DNA from: Paenibacillus graminis
GTDB lineage: Bacteria > Bacillota > Bacilli > Paenibacillales > Paenibacillaceae
Direction of reading: 5' to 3'
DNA: 64,000 bases
NCBI RefSeq assembly: GCF_000758705.1
Contig: NZ_CP009287.1
Location: 558,001-622,000 of the forward strand
In this document: piece by piece, positions 53,206 through 62,173 of the stretch
Numbering within the stretch: the first letter of the stretch is position 1
Layout: the number at the start of each line of letters is the position of its first letter
Made by a program: the position numbers and the translations under genes
The notes under the pieces: model-generated
Told to the model about the DNA's origin: nothing
What the model saw: the letters and a program-made list of their open reading frames with translations, nothing else
Databases searched by the model: none

Positions 53206-53598
53206 ATGAAACGCGCAGATGTGCTGCTGATTTCCATCGTGCTCATTGCCGCGCTCGCTTTTATCGTGCCGAGATGGCTCTCGAGCGATAAAGACAAGGC
53301 GGGACCGGACAATAATCTTGTTGCCAATATAACGGTGGATGGCAAGCTGTATAAGACAGTGAAGCTTACAAAAGAGGAACAAACCATTGATGTCCGCACG
53401 GAACGCGGCTATAACATTTTGAAGGTGCATGATTACGGGATTGAAATGTACGATGCAGACTGCCCTGACAAGGTATGCCTGGGTTTTGGCCATATTACCC
53501 GTCCCAAGCAGACCATCGTGTGCCTGCCGCACCGGGTGTTAGTAGAAATTGCAGGTGCGGGTTCAGGGGAGGATGATATAGATGCCTATGTCCAGTAG
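53206..53598 (+). CDS. NusG domain II-containing protein
   Basis: 130 residues. One N-terminal membrane helix (VLLISIVLIAALAFIVP) and an outer NusG_II-type beta domain (GKLYKTVKLTKEEQTIDV; YDADCPDKVCLGFGHI with two Cys; QTIVCLPHRVLVEI). These proteins are found directly before Gx-type and ECF transporter genes and near FMN-binding/Rnf genes; their role is unknown. The CPDKVC pair may be redox-active or bind a cofactor. AAGGGAGATC precedes the ATG. The stop overlaps the start of the next gene, so it belongs to the operon. Confidence 0.88.
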   Translation: MKRADVLLISIVLIAALAFIVPRWLSSDKDKAGPDNNLVANITVDGKLYKTVKLTKEEQTIDVRTERGYNILKVHDYGIEMYDADCPDKVCLGFGHITRPKQTIVCLPHRVLVEIAGAGSGEDDIDAYVQ

Positions 53599-54133
53599 CG
53601 AATCGGCAACGGCTCTGAAGCGGACGGTGATTGTGGCGATTTTTGCTGCAGTAGCTGTAGTGCTCAGTCTGCTGGAAGCCCAGATCCCGCTGGTCGGGGT
53701 CGGGCTGATGCCTGGGGCTAAGCTTGGCTTCGCCAACATTATGATTTTGACTTGTATTTTCTTTTTACGGGGCAGGGACGCGTTTGTCCTTGTTATTCTA
53801 AAGACGTTGCTTACCTCATTCCTGCTCGGCACATTTTCCAGTCTGCTCTTCAGCCTGTTCGGCTCGCTTCTCAGCTTTGTGGTGATGTTCCTGCTGGTGA
53901 AATGGGGGGGCAAAAAATTCAGTGTGATCGGAATCAGCATCGCCGGCGGACTGGCCCATAACACCGGGCAATTGTTCGCGGCAGCCATAGTGTTTAAATC
54001 CACGAGTATTTTCTACTACCTGCCGGTGCTGCTTATTACCGGAATCGTAACGGGGATTGTCGTCGGCTATGCGGTCCGCTATCTGGTAGCGTCGCTGTCC
54101 AAAATATCGCTGTTTGAAGAATTTTTGGGCTGA
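53582..54133 (+). CDS. Gx transporter family membrane protein (ECF S-component-like)
   Basis: 183 residues, five to six membrane spans, with GVGLMPGAKLGFANIMILTC and AGGLAHNTGQLFAAA. This is the family once called heptaprenyl diphosphate synthase component I and now Gx transporter; its size and spans match ECF S-components, which bind the substrate. Because EcfA, EcfA' and EcfT follow and no other S gene is present, it is the likely substrate-binding subunit, though the ligand is unknown. GGGGAGGATGATATAG precedes the ATG, which overlaps the NusG_II-type gene. Confidence 0.85.
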   Translation: MPMSSSESATALKRTVIVAIFAAVAVVLSLLEAQIPLVGVGLMPGAKLGFANIMILTCIFFLRGRDAFVLVILKTLLTSFLLGTFSSLLFSLFGSLLSFVVMFLLVKWGGKKFSVIGISIAGGLAHNTGQLFAAAIVFKSTSIFYYLPVLLITGIVTGIVVGYAVRYLVASLSKISLFEEFLG

Positions 54134-54162
54134 GCCGAATCATCAGCGGAAGGATGACTAAC

Positions 54163-55032
54163 ATGAGTGAAGCATATCAAGAGGTGGAGGCCGCAGAAGA
54201 GGTGCCGGCTGTGATTAAGCTGGATGGGGTATCATTCGGATACGATCCGGAGCATCCCATTCTCCATAATATCTCTTTATCCATTCCCCAGGGAGAGTGG
54301 GTTAGCATAGTTGGGCCCAACGGCTGCGGCAAATCCACACTGGTCAAGCTGATGAATGCCCTGCTGCCGAAGAGCGGCGGCGAAATCACTATTTGCGGCC
54401 ATCAGCTGGGTGAGGAAACGATCGGAGCCATCCGGCAATGCATCGGCATGGTATTCCAGAACCCCGATAATCAATTTATCGGAGCCACGGTAGAGGAAGA
54501 TATATTATTTGGCCTGGAAGGGCTGTGTTTGCCTTACGCCGAGATGGAAGGACGCCTGAAAGCCTATACCGTGAAGCTGGGGATTGAGGCGCTGCTGTCC
54601 AAGCATCCGGGCGAGCTGTCAGGCGGACAGAAGCAGCGCGTAGCTATCGCATCCATTCTAGCCATGAAGCCAGGCATCGTCATCTTTGACGAGGCCTCTT
54701 CCATGTTGGATGAGGCGAGCCGCGATGAGCTGCTGCGCATTCTGCAGGGGATGCGGGAGGAAGGACATTATACCATCCTGATGATTACGCATGATGCAGA
54801 CGAGATTCTGGCCTCAGACCGGGTGCTCGCCCTGCATGGCGGGGGTCTTGCCGCTGATACTAGCCCCCAAGAGCTTTTCCGGGATAGAGAGCTTCTGGAG
54901 AAATGTCATCTGCTGGAGCCGTATCCTTGGCGCCTTGCCCGTGAATTGCAAAGCCGGGGAATCAGGGTGGATGTTCCCGCCAGTGAAAAGGAGCTTATCG
55001 ATACATTATGGCCATACAACTACAGCAAGTAA
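54163..55032 (+). CDS. ecfA1: Energy-coupling factor transporter ATPase EcfA1
   Basis: 289 residues. Walker A GPNGCGKSTLVK, Q-loop MVFQNPDNQF, signature LSGGQKQRVAIAS, Walker B GIVIFDEAS and switch His in ITHDADE. It powers vitamin-type uptake together with EcfA2 and EcfT on the inner face of the membrane. The start is ATG at 54163 with GGAAGGATGAC at proper distance; the ATG at 54154 sits inside that site. The stop lies inside the next gene (25-base overlap), so the pair is coupled. Confidence 0.93.
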   Translation: MSEAYQEVEAAEEVPAVIKLDGVSFGYDPEHPILHNISLSIPQGEWVSIVGPNGCGKSTLVKLMNALLPKSGGEITICGHQLGEETIGAIRQCIGMVFQNPDNQFIGATVEEDILFGLEGLCLPYAEMEGRLKAYTVKLGIEALLSKHPGELSGGQKQRVAIASILAMKPGIVIFDEASSMLDEASRDELLRILQGMREEGHYTILMITHDADEILASDRVLALHGGGLAADTSPQELFRDRELLEKCHLLEPYPWRLARELQSRGIRVDVPASEKELIDTLWPYNYSK

Positions 55033-55907
55033 GCTATACCTACGCCGAGAATAGTATGTGGAAGCAGACGGCGCTGCATGATATCACCCTGGGCATTCCC
55101 AAAGGCTCGCTGACCGGGATCGCGGGTGCGACCGGCTCCGGCAAGTCCACACTGCTGCAGCTCTTCAATGGCATTCTGAAGCCGACACAGGGCACGGTAC
55201 AGGTGCTGGATGTGACTATGCGCGCCGGTGAGAAGTCGCCGAAGCTGCTGCCGCTGCGCCGGCGGGTTGGCCTGGTCTTTCAATTTCCGGAGCAGCAGAT
55301 GTTCGAAGATACGGTGGAAAAGGATCTGTGCTTTGGACCGCTTAATTTCGGCATGAGTCCGGAGGAGGCCAAGGAGCGGGCGCGCAAGGCCATGCTCGAA
55401 ATGGGCCTGGACCTCAGCCTGCTCGCGCGCAATCCCTTCCGGTTAAGCGGAGGGCAGATGCGTAAGGCGGCTATCGCCTCGGTGCTTGCTATGGACCCGG
55501 AGATCGTTGTGCTGGACGAGCCGACGGCTACATTGGACCCGGTCAGCCGTGCTGAACTAATCTCACAATTAGAGCGTCTCTGCCGTGAACAGGGGCGGAC
55601 GATTATTATCGTAACCCACCGGATGGACGAACTGCTGCCCTATGCCGACCGCTGGGTTCTGCTGAAAGACGGGAAGACTGTTTTTCAGGGCAGCGGCGGG
55701 GAGCTGGCGGCAGATCCGGACATCCTTGCGCGCTGCGGCCTTGGCGTTCCGCATTCCCTCCGGTACTGGCGCGGAATTGCCGACCGTTTCGGGCTTGCAG
55801 GAGAGAAGCCGCGGCTTACTCCTGAGAGCCTTGCCGAACGGATCGCTTCCTTGCCGGGGGCAGGTACTGCGGACAGACCGGAAGAAGAGGGGGATGCCCA
55901 TGAATGA
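55008..55907 (+). CDS. ecfA2: Energy-coupling factor transporter ATPase EcfA2
   Basis: 299 residues. Walker A GATGSGKSTLLQ, Q-loop GLVFQFPEQQMFEDTVEKD, signature LSGGQMRKAAIAS, Walker B IVVLDEPTATLDP and switch His in VTHRMDE. The FPEQQ form of the Q-loop and the signature with R-K-A are typical of the EcfA' partner. It forms the heterodimeric motor with EcfA1. The C-terminal ~40 residues extend past the usual end with little conservation. It overlaps EcfT by 8 bases. Confidence 0.93.
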   Translation: MAIQLQQVSYTYAENSMWKQTALHDITLGIPKGSLTGIAGATGSGKSTLLQLFNGILKPTQGTVQVLDVTMRAGEKSPKLLPLRRRVGLVFQFPEQQMFEDTVEKDLCFGPLNFGMSPEEAKERARKAMLEMGLDLSLLARNPFRLSGGQMRKAAIASVLAMDPEIVVLDEPTATLDPVSRAELISQLERLCREQGRTIIIVTHRMDELLPYADRWVLLKDGKTVFQGSGGELAADPDILARCGLGVPHSLRYWRGIADRFGLAGEKPRLTPESLAERIASLPGAGTADRPEEEGDAHE

Positions 55908-56691
55908 GCGGCTGCTGCTGGGACGCAGCATTGAGACCGGCTCATGGGTACATAAGCTGGATGCGCGTTCCAAGCTTACGGGGATGCTGCTGTATGTAGC
56001 TGTGATTCTGCTGGCGGATTCATGGCCGTCCATGGCGCTGCTGGCTGTGTTTTCGATTGCGGTCATGGCTTCAACGCGTATTCCGCTAAAGTATTTCATT
56101 AAGGCGGCCAAGCCTTTGCGTTATCTGATGCTGTTCATCTTCATCGTACAGCTTCTGTCAGTCAAAACGGGGGCTGTACTGTGGTCCGCCGGCTTCTTCT
56201 CGCTGCATGAGGGCGGGCTGCGCCTGGCAGCTTTTTCTGTGATCCGCATGCTGTTTCTGATCACGTTCACGGCGCTGCTTACCTTTACCACAACGCCGGG
56301 CAAGCTGAATCAAGGGCTGGAGGGTGTCCTGTCGCCATTCAAGAAACTCGGGCTGTCGCCGGACCGGATCACACTGATGATCAGCATCGCCCTGCGGTTC
56401 ATTCCTACGATTCTGGATGAATCGCAGATTATTATGAAAGCCCAGGCCTCTCGCGGTGCGGATCTGCAGGAGCTGCCTCTGAAAGAAAAAGCGCGGATGC
56501 TGGTGTCGCTGCTGGTGCCGGTGATCTCCAGCGCCTTCCGGCGGGCTCAGGACCTGGTCTATTCCATGGAAGCCAGAGGTTTCCGCATGGATGCCCCGCG
56601 CAGCCGGTATCACCGCCTGAGGTGGGGCGCTGCCGATACTGTTTTTGTCGCTATGTTCGTCATTATGGGAGTTGCAGTTGCATTATTGTAA
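55900..56691 (+). CDS. ecfT: Energy-coupling factor transporter transmembrane protein EcfT
   Basis: 263 residues with about five to six membrane spans. The two coupling motifs with Ala-Arg/Ser-Arg-Gly, QASRGADLQEL and SMEARGFRMDAPR, lie in the cytoplasmic helices that contact the ATPases. It begins MNERLLLGRSIETGSWVHKLD, the standard EcfT opening. The ATG at 55900 has AGAGGGGG at proper spacing; the ATG at 55894 is too close. It ends 20 bases before the U32 gene. Usually EcfT with EcfA1/A2 lies in the ribosomal-protein cluster, so a second, dedicated copy here fits a private S-component. Confidence 0.92.
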   Translation: MNERLLLGRSIETGSWVHKLDARSKLTGMLLYVAVILLADSWPSMALLAVFSIAVMASTRIPLKYFIKAAKPLRYLMLFIFIVQLLSVKTGAVLWSAGFFSLHEGGLRLAAFSVIRMLFLITFTALLTFTTTPGKLNQGLEGVLSPFKKLGLSPDRITLMISIALRFIPTILDESQIIMKAQASRGADLQELPLKEKARMLVSLLVPVISSAFRRAQDLVYSMEARGFRMDAPRSRYHRLRWGAADTVFVAMFVIMGVAVALL

Positions 56692-56711
56692 TATTTTAGG
56701 GGGAATTGGCA

Positions 56712-58637
56712 ATGGCAAGATTTTTTAACGGTAAAGAAATTGAACTGCTCGCACCTGCGGGAACGTTCGATATTTTCACAGCAGTCGTGGAGTCGGGCTG
56801 TGATGCAGTGTATTTTGGCGGTCCTGTACTTAATATGAGAATGATGCGCAAAGGCTATAATCTTTCGCATGAAGAAATTATTGAAGCCCTCGCTATGGCA
56901 CATAAACTGGATAAAAAGGTATATATCACCGTAAACAATCTTTTCAGCGAAGATGATGTGGAGGAAGCCAGAGCTTACCTGCAGTTTCTGGACGAAGCCC
57001 GGCCGGATGCGCTGATCGTTCAGGATATGGCAGTGCTGGAGCTGATCCGTGAGATGGGGCTTACCGTTCCTATCCATGCTTCAGTCATGATGAATGTGCA
57101 CAATCTGGAGATGATTTATGCTCTGCGGGAACTTGGAGTAAGCCGGGTGGTGACCTCGCGGGAAATGGATCTGCAGACGGCCAAGCTGCTGGGTCAGAAG
57201 AGCGGCATGGAGCTGGAGTACTTCGTTCATGGCGATATGTGCTCTGTGCACGGGGCGAACTGCTACTTCAGCTCCCAGGTTTTTGGGATGAGCAGCAACC
57301 GGGGCAAATGCATGAAGCCTTGCCGGTGGGATTACCGGATTAAACGTGACGGATATGTGTTCCCGGCGGAATATCCGCTGGCCGTTAAAGATATGTTCAT
57401 GTATGAGCATCTTCCGGAGCTGATCGAATCGGGGATTACCTCGTTCAAAATCGAAGGCCGGATGCGCGATAAGGAATTCATGGTCTCGCTGGTTAACAGC
57501 TACAGTGATGCGATTGACCGTTATATCGAAGATCCTATCGGTTTTGACCGCACAGTGGACACCAAGGAGCTGTATAAAAACCGCAAACGTGATTTCTCCA
57601 CTGCCTACGCTTTTGGCAAACCGGGTCTGGCGAATATTAACCGCCGTTACGAGGGTACAGGCAAGTTCTACAGCACAGGCAAGGTATTCAGTACACCAAC
57701 AGCCGAACGTGAGCTGTCCGAGTCCCGTGTGCTGGAGCTGCGCGGACGTCTGGCCCAGGCGGGGAAAGCACCGGTAGCCGCACCGGAACTGGCTGTACGT
57801 GTAAACAACATGGCGCAAGCCCGGCTGGTCATCGAAATGGGCGCAGACAGCCTGTATCTGCCTGGAGATGTATTTGAACCAGACCGGCCGTTTACGAAGC
57901 AGGATATTAAGGAGCTTGGTGCGATTAAAGGGCAGACCAAGCTGTATCTCGGATTGCCGCGGATGATGAACGAGCTGCATTTTAACCAATACGACCACTT
58001 GCTGAACGGAGAACGGCTGCCCATTGACGGGCTGATGATTACCAATCTGGGAGCGGTCCGGCGTTACAGGGCTGCGGGATATCCTATGATCGGCGATGCC
58101 AATCTGAATGTCTATAATCACCTCTCGGCAGGGCTGTACGCCGGAATGGGACTGGAAAAGCTTACGGTTTCGCCCGAGATGACGATGGAGCATTTTGCCG
58201 CCTTCACTTCACGCTGTGATCTGCCGCTTGAAGTTGTTGTTCACGGGACACCGGCGCTGATGTACATGGAGCATGATCTTTACGAAAATACTGAGGTGAT
58301 GGAGCCTATTGCGGAAGAGGATAATTTATATGTCAGCAATGATGTGCTGGTACTCAAAACCGATAAAGGCGAAAATCCGGTCTACCGCGACCAATACGGC
58401 CGCTGCCATCTGCTCTTCTCCAAAGAACTCTGCTACTTGCCAATGCTGAAAGAAATGAGCGGACTGGGCATAGCCAGCTTCCGGATCGAAGGGGCCACAT
58501 ACAGCACGGAAGAGCTGCGGGCAATCATTACTGCCTACCAGGCTGCCATAAGTAGTGCAGATCAGCAGAAGGATTTACTGGGCGGGCTTACGCCTGTTTA
58601 TGCAGGTTTTACGCTGGGATCGCTGCAGTTCAATTGA
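56712..58637 (+). CDS. U32 family peptidase-like protein (RNA hydroxylation factor candidate)
   Basis: 641 residues. The U32 core lies at 10-310 (ELLAPAGTFDIFTAVVESGC; VPIHASVMMNVHN; YFVHGDMCSVHGANCYFSSQ; NRGKCMKPCRW), with conserved Cys that are Fe-S candidates, followed by a long second half. U32 proteins once called collagenases (YegQ/TrhP, RlhA, YrrN/YrrO) are needed for hydroxylation of tRNA U34 or 23S rRNA. The size and two-half layout are closest to RlhA-like members, but this is inferred. GGGGGAATTGGC precedes the ATG. It is probably read together with the ecf genes. Confidence 0.88.
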   Translation: MARFFNGKEIELLAPAGTFDIFTAVVESGCDAVYFGGPVLNMRMMRKGYNLSHEEIIEALAMAHKLDKKVYITVNNLFSEDDVEEARAYLQFLDEARPDALIVQDMAVLELIREMGLTVPIHASVMMNVHNLEMIYALRELGVSRVVTSREMDLQTAKLLGQKSGMELEYFVHGDMCSVHGANCYFSSQVFGMSSNRGKCMKPCRWDYRIKRDGYVFPAEYPLAVKDMFMYEHLPELIESGITSFKIEGRMRDKEFMVSLVNSYSDAIDRYIEDPIGFDRTVDTKELYKNRKRDFSTAYAFGKPGLANINRRYEGTGKFYSTGKVFSTPTAERELSESRVLELRGRLAQAGKAPVAAPELAVRVNNMAQARLVIEMGADSLYLPGDVFEPDRPFTKQDIKELGAIKGQTKLYLGLPRMMNELHFNQYDHLLNGERLPIDGLMITNLGAVRRYRAAGYPMIGDANLNVYNHLSAGLYAGMGLEKLTVSPEMTMEHFAAFTSRCDLPLEVVVHGTPALMYMEHDLYENTEVMEPIAEEDNLYVSNDVLVLKTDKGENPVYRDQYGRCHLLFSKELCYLPMLKEMSGLGIASFRIEGATYSTEELRAIITAYQAAISSADQQKDLLGGLTPVYAGFTLGSLQFN

Positions 58638-58743
58638 TATATTTAAATTTTAAAATACTAAAATAGAGCGTATAATAACAATAAGTGGCAGACTCATAAG
58701 TTACTTTTTTCACAAGGAATGTCTGAAAGAGAGGGAACCCATC

Positions 58744-60045
58744 ATGAAGCAAGAGGAGACGGTCATCGGAAGAACAGCGGTTGCCGCGAAAAGAAAAGAA
58801 TATTTCTATCCATGCACTGCACACTTTTACCGCGATGCACCGCAGCTTGTACGCGGCAGCATGCAGTTTATCTATGATGAGCACGGCAAGCAATATACGG
58901 ACTTTTTTGCCGGAGTATCGGTTGTCGCCTGCGGCCATTGCAACCCGGTGATTACGTCGCGCACGATTGCGCAGCTCCAGCAGCTCCAGCATACCTCAAC
59001 GGTCTATCTTACGCAGCCGAATGTGGACTTGGCCGAGCGGCTGGAAGAGGTGCTGCCGGGTAAGCTGCGCCGCAGCTTCTTCGTCAACAGCGGCTCCGAG
59101 GCCAATGAAGGCGCACTGCTGCTGGCCAGAATGCATACGGGACGCAAAGGCTTTATTGCCCTGGAGAGCGGGCTGCACGGACGCACCAATCTGACGATGA
59201 GTGTTACCGGACTGCAAATGTGGAGAACGGATAAGTACCTGGACGAAGATGTAACATTCATTGAGCGGCCTTATCATCCTGAACTGAGCCTGGAAGAGGC
59301 TGCAGCGGTTTCTCTTAAGAGCCTGGAACGGGTGCTGAAGGAGAAGGGCGATACAATTGCGGCCATGATTGTAGAGCCGATACAGGGAAACGGGGGCATG
59401 ATTATGCCTGCCCCTGCGTATTTCCGCGAGGTCAGAACGCTGCTGGATCAATTCGGCGTGCTGCTGATCGACGATGAGATACAGACGGGCTACGGCCGTA
59501 CGGGAGCTATGTTCGCCATGGAGCATTTTGGCGTTGTGCCGGATATTATCAGTATGGCCAAAGCGCTGGGCAACGGGGTTCCGGTAGCCGCCTTTGCGAC
59601 AACGGATGAAATTGCGGCGTCCTTGAACCGGCCTTCGGCTTCGACGTTCGGGGGCAACCCTGTATCGGCGGCAACGGCACTTGCGGTGCTGGATTATATC
59701 CGGGACGAACGCCTGCCGGAGCGTGCGGCTGAGCTTGGTTCGCACCTGAAGAAAGGTCTTGAATCGCTTCAGGAACGTTATCCGGGAATGATCACTGATG
59801 TGCGGGGAACCGGACTGATGCTGGGCGCAGAACTTGCGGGTTCGGACGCAGCCGGATCAGCTGAACTGACCGATAATGTGCTCGAAGCGATGAAGGACCG
59901 CGGGTATCTGATCGGCAAAAACGGTGTAGGCCGCAACGTGCTGGCCTTCCAGCCGCCGCTGGTCATTACCTCTGAAGATGTCGACGGGATGCTTACTGCC
60001 TTGAATGAAGTGCTGCTGCAAGTTTCTACAGAAAAGGAAGAATAA
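58744..60045 (+). CDS. Class III pyridoxal-phosphate aminotransferase
   Basis: 433 residues of the class III (AGAT II/ornithine-type) family. [15 protein letters not shown] binds the cofactor phosphate, [12 protein letters not shown] and [19 protein letters not shown] carry the Asp that holds the ring, and K273 in [11 protein letters not shown] forms the Schiff base. It moves an amino group between an omega-amino or amino-acid substrate and a keto acid, probably pyruvate or glyoxylate; the exact substrate is not clear. AGAGAGGGAACCCATC precedes the ATG. One base separates it from the prenyltransferase gene, so they are an operon, though a shared pathway is not obvious. Confidence 0.92.
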   Translation: MKQEETVIGRTAVAAKRKEYFYPCTAHFYRDAPQLVRGSMQFIYDEHGKQYTDFFAGVSVVACGHCNPVITSRTIAQLQQLQHTSTVYLTQPNVDLAERLEEVLPGKLRRSFFVNSGSEANEGALLLARMHTGRKGFIALESGLHGRTNLTMSVTGLQMWRTDKYLDEDVTFIERPYHPELSLEEAAAVSLKSLERVLKEKGDTIAAMIVEPIQGNGGMIMPAPAYFREVRTLLDQFGVLLIDDEIQTGYGRTGAMFAMEHFGVVPDIISMAKALGNGVPVAAFATTDEIAASLNRPSASTFGGNPVSAATALAVLDYIRDERLPERAAELGSHLKKGLESLQERYPGMITDVRGTGLMLGAELAGSDAAGSAELTDNVLEAMKDRGYLIGKNGVGRNVLAFQPPLVITSEDVDGMLTALNEVLLQVSTEKEE

Positions 60046-60046
60046 T

Positions 60047-60931
60047 ATGGTGATCTTAAACGCTGTCAAAACCTCTGCGCTCAAGCTGAAAATGTTCAGC
60101 GAGCTGGTGATGTTTTCCCACACGCTGTTCTCCTTGCCCTTCGCCATCATCTCGATGGTCTGGGCGGCGGGAGGCTGGCCGTCCGGCCACATGATGCTGT
60201 GGGGACTGATTGCCCTAATCGGGGCGCGGAATGGCGCCAACGCCTTCAATCGTCTCGTCGACCGTACCTTTGACAGGGAAAATCCGCGCACCGCGCACCG
60301 GCATCTGCCGCAGAAGCTGCTGGCGGAGAAAGAAGTTATCTTTTTCATCATCATCAACTATGCTTTGTTCATTGTCGCCTCCGGCATGCTGAATCTGCTC
60401 TGTCTGCTGCTGTCGCCGGTGGCCATCGTCCTGATCTCCAGTTATTCCTATACCAAACGCTTCACGTTCTTAAGCCACCTGTATCTTGGTTTCGTAATTG
60501 CTTCGGCGCCGATTGGCGCTTGGTTTGCAGTGACAGGGAATATTGCGTTCACGCCGTTTGTAATCGGTACGGTGGTTATGCTCTGGATTGCCGGCTTTGA
60601 TATTATCTATGGCACGCAGGATATCGATTTTGACCGCCGGAACGGATTATGGTCCATTCCCAGCTTCTTCGGACTGGAGAATGCGCTGCGTATTTCCAAA
60701 GGGCTGCACTTCATCATGATCCTGCTGCTGCTGTTCCTGTACCTCTGGCGCGATCTGGGCTGGATGTACCTGGTCGGCATCGGCATCGCCACGCTGCTCT
60801 TGATGACGGAACACCGGATTATTAAGCCGCATAACCGGCGGCTGATGAAGGTGGCTTCCTATAATTTGAACCAGGTGATCAGTATGGTGATATTGCTGTG
60901 CACGCTGACTGACTATTTTTATGTCAGCTAG
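60047..60931 (+). CDS. UbiA family prenyltransferase (MqnP/4-hydroxybenzoate-type)
   Basis: 294 residues with about eight membrane spans. The two Asp-rich motifs that bind Mg and prenyl diphosphate are NAFNRLVDRTFDRENPRT (first) and DIIYGTQDIDFDRRNGLWSIP region (second). It attaches a polyprenyl chain to an aromatic acid. In Bacillota that lack the ubiquinone pathway this type is usually assigned to futalosine-route menaquinone synthesis (MqnP), but no mqn gene is nearby. ATG at 60047; a longer frame overlaps the aminotransferase and is disfavoured. Two terminator hairpins lie downstream. Confidence 0.9.
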   Translation: MVILNAVKTSALKLKMFSELVMFSHTLFSLPFAIISMVWAAGGWPSGHMMLWGLIALIGARNGANAFNRLVDRTFDRENPRTAHRHLPQKLLAEKEVIFFIIINYALFIVASGMLNLLCLLLSPVAIVLISSYSYTKRFTFLSHLYLGFVIASAPIGAWFAVTGNIAFTPFVIGTVVMLWIAGFDIIYGTQDIDFDRRNGLWSIPSFFGLENALRISKGLHFIMILLLLFLYLWRDLGWMYLVGIGIATLLLMTEHRIIKPHNRRLMKVASYNLNQVISMVILLCTLTDYFYVS

Positions 60932-61165
60932 GGTCGGGAGATCGGTTAGAAAGAAGGAGGCTGCGCTCCTCCGGGGAATGCTTGGCTTCCGGCGGCTGTT
61001 GTTTCCAGAGTTTCGATTAGATCGCTATTAGCGATACTATCCGGAGACAAAGGCGGACGTTACCGTTTCTGCGGTCCCGAGCTTCCCCTCTGCTTTGAAC
61101 TCTGGTTAAGTGGTAAAAATAACTTTCCTGTTAACAGATAACGTTAGCGCAAAAACTCATCATGA

Positions 61166-61195
61166 GGCCGCCGAGGACCAATCGGGCGGCCTTAT
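61166..61195 (+). terminator. Terminator after the prenyltransferase gene (first hairpin)
   Basis: GGCCGCC and GGGCGGCC around GAGGACCAATC, followed by TTATTAAGC. The 230 bases between the gene end and this hairpin show no gene. Confidence 0.65.
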
Positions 61196-61230
61196 TAAGC
61201 TATCGGGACGGATAGTAGAATAGGATACCA

Positions 61231-61262
61231 CGGCAGCTGACCAGAAATCAGCTGCCGTTTTC
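61231..61262 (+). terminator. Second terminator-like hairpin
   Basis: Perfect 10-bp arms CGGCAGCTGA and TCAGCTGCCG with loop CCAGAAA, followed by TTTTC. It would insulate the GntR operon from upstream transcription. Confidence 0.8.
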
Positions 61263-61330
61263 ATTAAGCTAAGGGCCGGTTTGTTTAGTGCTAAAGCCTG
61301 CACAAACTCATATGAATCTTGCATAGTATT

Positions 61331-61359
61331 ATTACATGTGTTATATATGTAATATAACA
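61331..61359. promoter_or_regulatory. Putative GntR (YtrA-type) operator
   Basis: ATTACAT-N9-ATGTAAT (61331-61353) overlaps TGTTATAT-N5-ATATAACA (61339-61359), two interlocked perfect inverted repeats just before the operon's first ribosome site. Confidence 0.6.
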
Positions 61360-61384
61360 GACAAAAAAAGGAGGCTGGTTTGAT

Positions 61385-61740
61385 ATGGAACCGCTTAGAC
61401 ATGTCAAAAACACACATGGTTAATGTTTGCCGGCACCATTGCCGGCGCGCTGCTGCCCTATGCGCTCGTAGTGCTTCCAAAGGCCGAGAACCCGGCGATG
61501 TCGCATCAGCAGTATGTGATCGTGCTAACGGCTGCTCAGGTTTTCCAGAACGGCAGCCTTGGCTTCTTCGCCGTATGGGGCGGGTTGGCGCTTTCGAGCG
61601 GCGCCGGAATGGATACACCCTTACTCCGTTATTGAATCTACGGCGTCGGCCGTCCCGCAGTATTGCCGAAATGGTTCCTGACCGGTATTGCGGGTGCATT
61701 CGTCATTATGCTGTTGATTATCCTTCCACCCGTAGTATGA
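61385..61740 (+). pseudogene. Decayed membrane protein gene at head of the GntR operon
   Basis: A strong AAAAAGGAGG and ATG at 61385 open a frame (MEPLRHVKN) that stops after 12 codons. In another frame from about 61415, WLMFAGTIAGALLPYALVVL and VLTAAQVFQNGSLGFF encode membrane helices up to a TGA at 61633. The same frame then continues IYGVGRPAVLPKWF and IAGAFVIMLLIILP to the stop at 61740. So the gene carries a frameshift and a nonsense change (TGG to TGA would restore it). It resembles the start of an intramembrane protease or similar protein, but I cannot name it. Confidence 0.7.
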
Positions 61741-61771
61741 AGACACGCAGCTGCCTTAAGGAGAGAAATTC

Positions 61772-62173
61772 ATGTTCATAGAGCTCGATCTGCAATCGGA
61801 AACCCCGATTTACGCACAACTGGTTGACCAAATCGTTGAAGGGATCGCCTCCGGTGCCTTGCAGCCGGGGGACCCGCTTCCCTCAGTCCGGAGATTGGCG
61901 GAGGATTTGGGGATCAACCTTCATACCGTCAACAAATCCTACAATTTGCTCAAGCAGGAGGGCTTTCTTCAAGTGCACCGGAAAAAGGGCGTTATCGTTC
62001 AGCCTGACGGGATGCCCGGCGTGACTGAGGCTTTCGAAGAGAAGCTCCGGCAGCAGTTGAGGTCTCTTGCGGCAGCAGCTGCGGTACGAGGCATGACGGA
62101 AGAGGCATTCGCGCAGGAGAGCAGGTCGGTGTACCGGAATACCATTACAAATCGCGGAGGGGAACAGCGTTGA
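61772..62173 (+). CDS. GntR family regulator, YtrA subfamily
   Basis: 133 residues. An N-terminal GntR winged helix (ETPIYAQLVDQIVEGIASG; PLPSVRRLAEDLGINLHTVN; GFLQVHRKKGVIV) with only a short C-terminal tail, as in YtrA-type repressors that control ABC or membrane-protein operons after cell-wall stress. AAGGAGAGAAATTC precedes the ATG. Its stop overlaps the next gene by 4 bases. It probably binds the inverted repeats at 61331-61359 and represses the whole operon. Confidence 0.92.
   Translation: MFIELDLQSETPIYAQLVDQIVEGIASGALQPGDPLPSVRRLAEDLGINLHTVNKSYNLLKQEGFLQVHRKKGVIVQPDGMPGVTEAFEEKLRQQLRSLAAAAAVRGMTEEAFAQESRSVYRNTITNRGGEQR

Noticed and set aside
61106..61127. A fifth GTGGAAAAAG-type unit (AAGTGGTAAAAATAACTT)
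   Set aside because: A single, diverged copy without a partner at 51 bases; may be chance.
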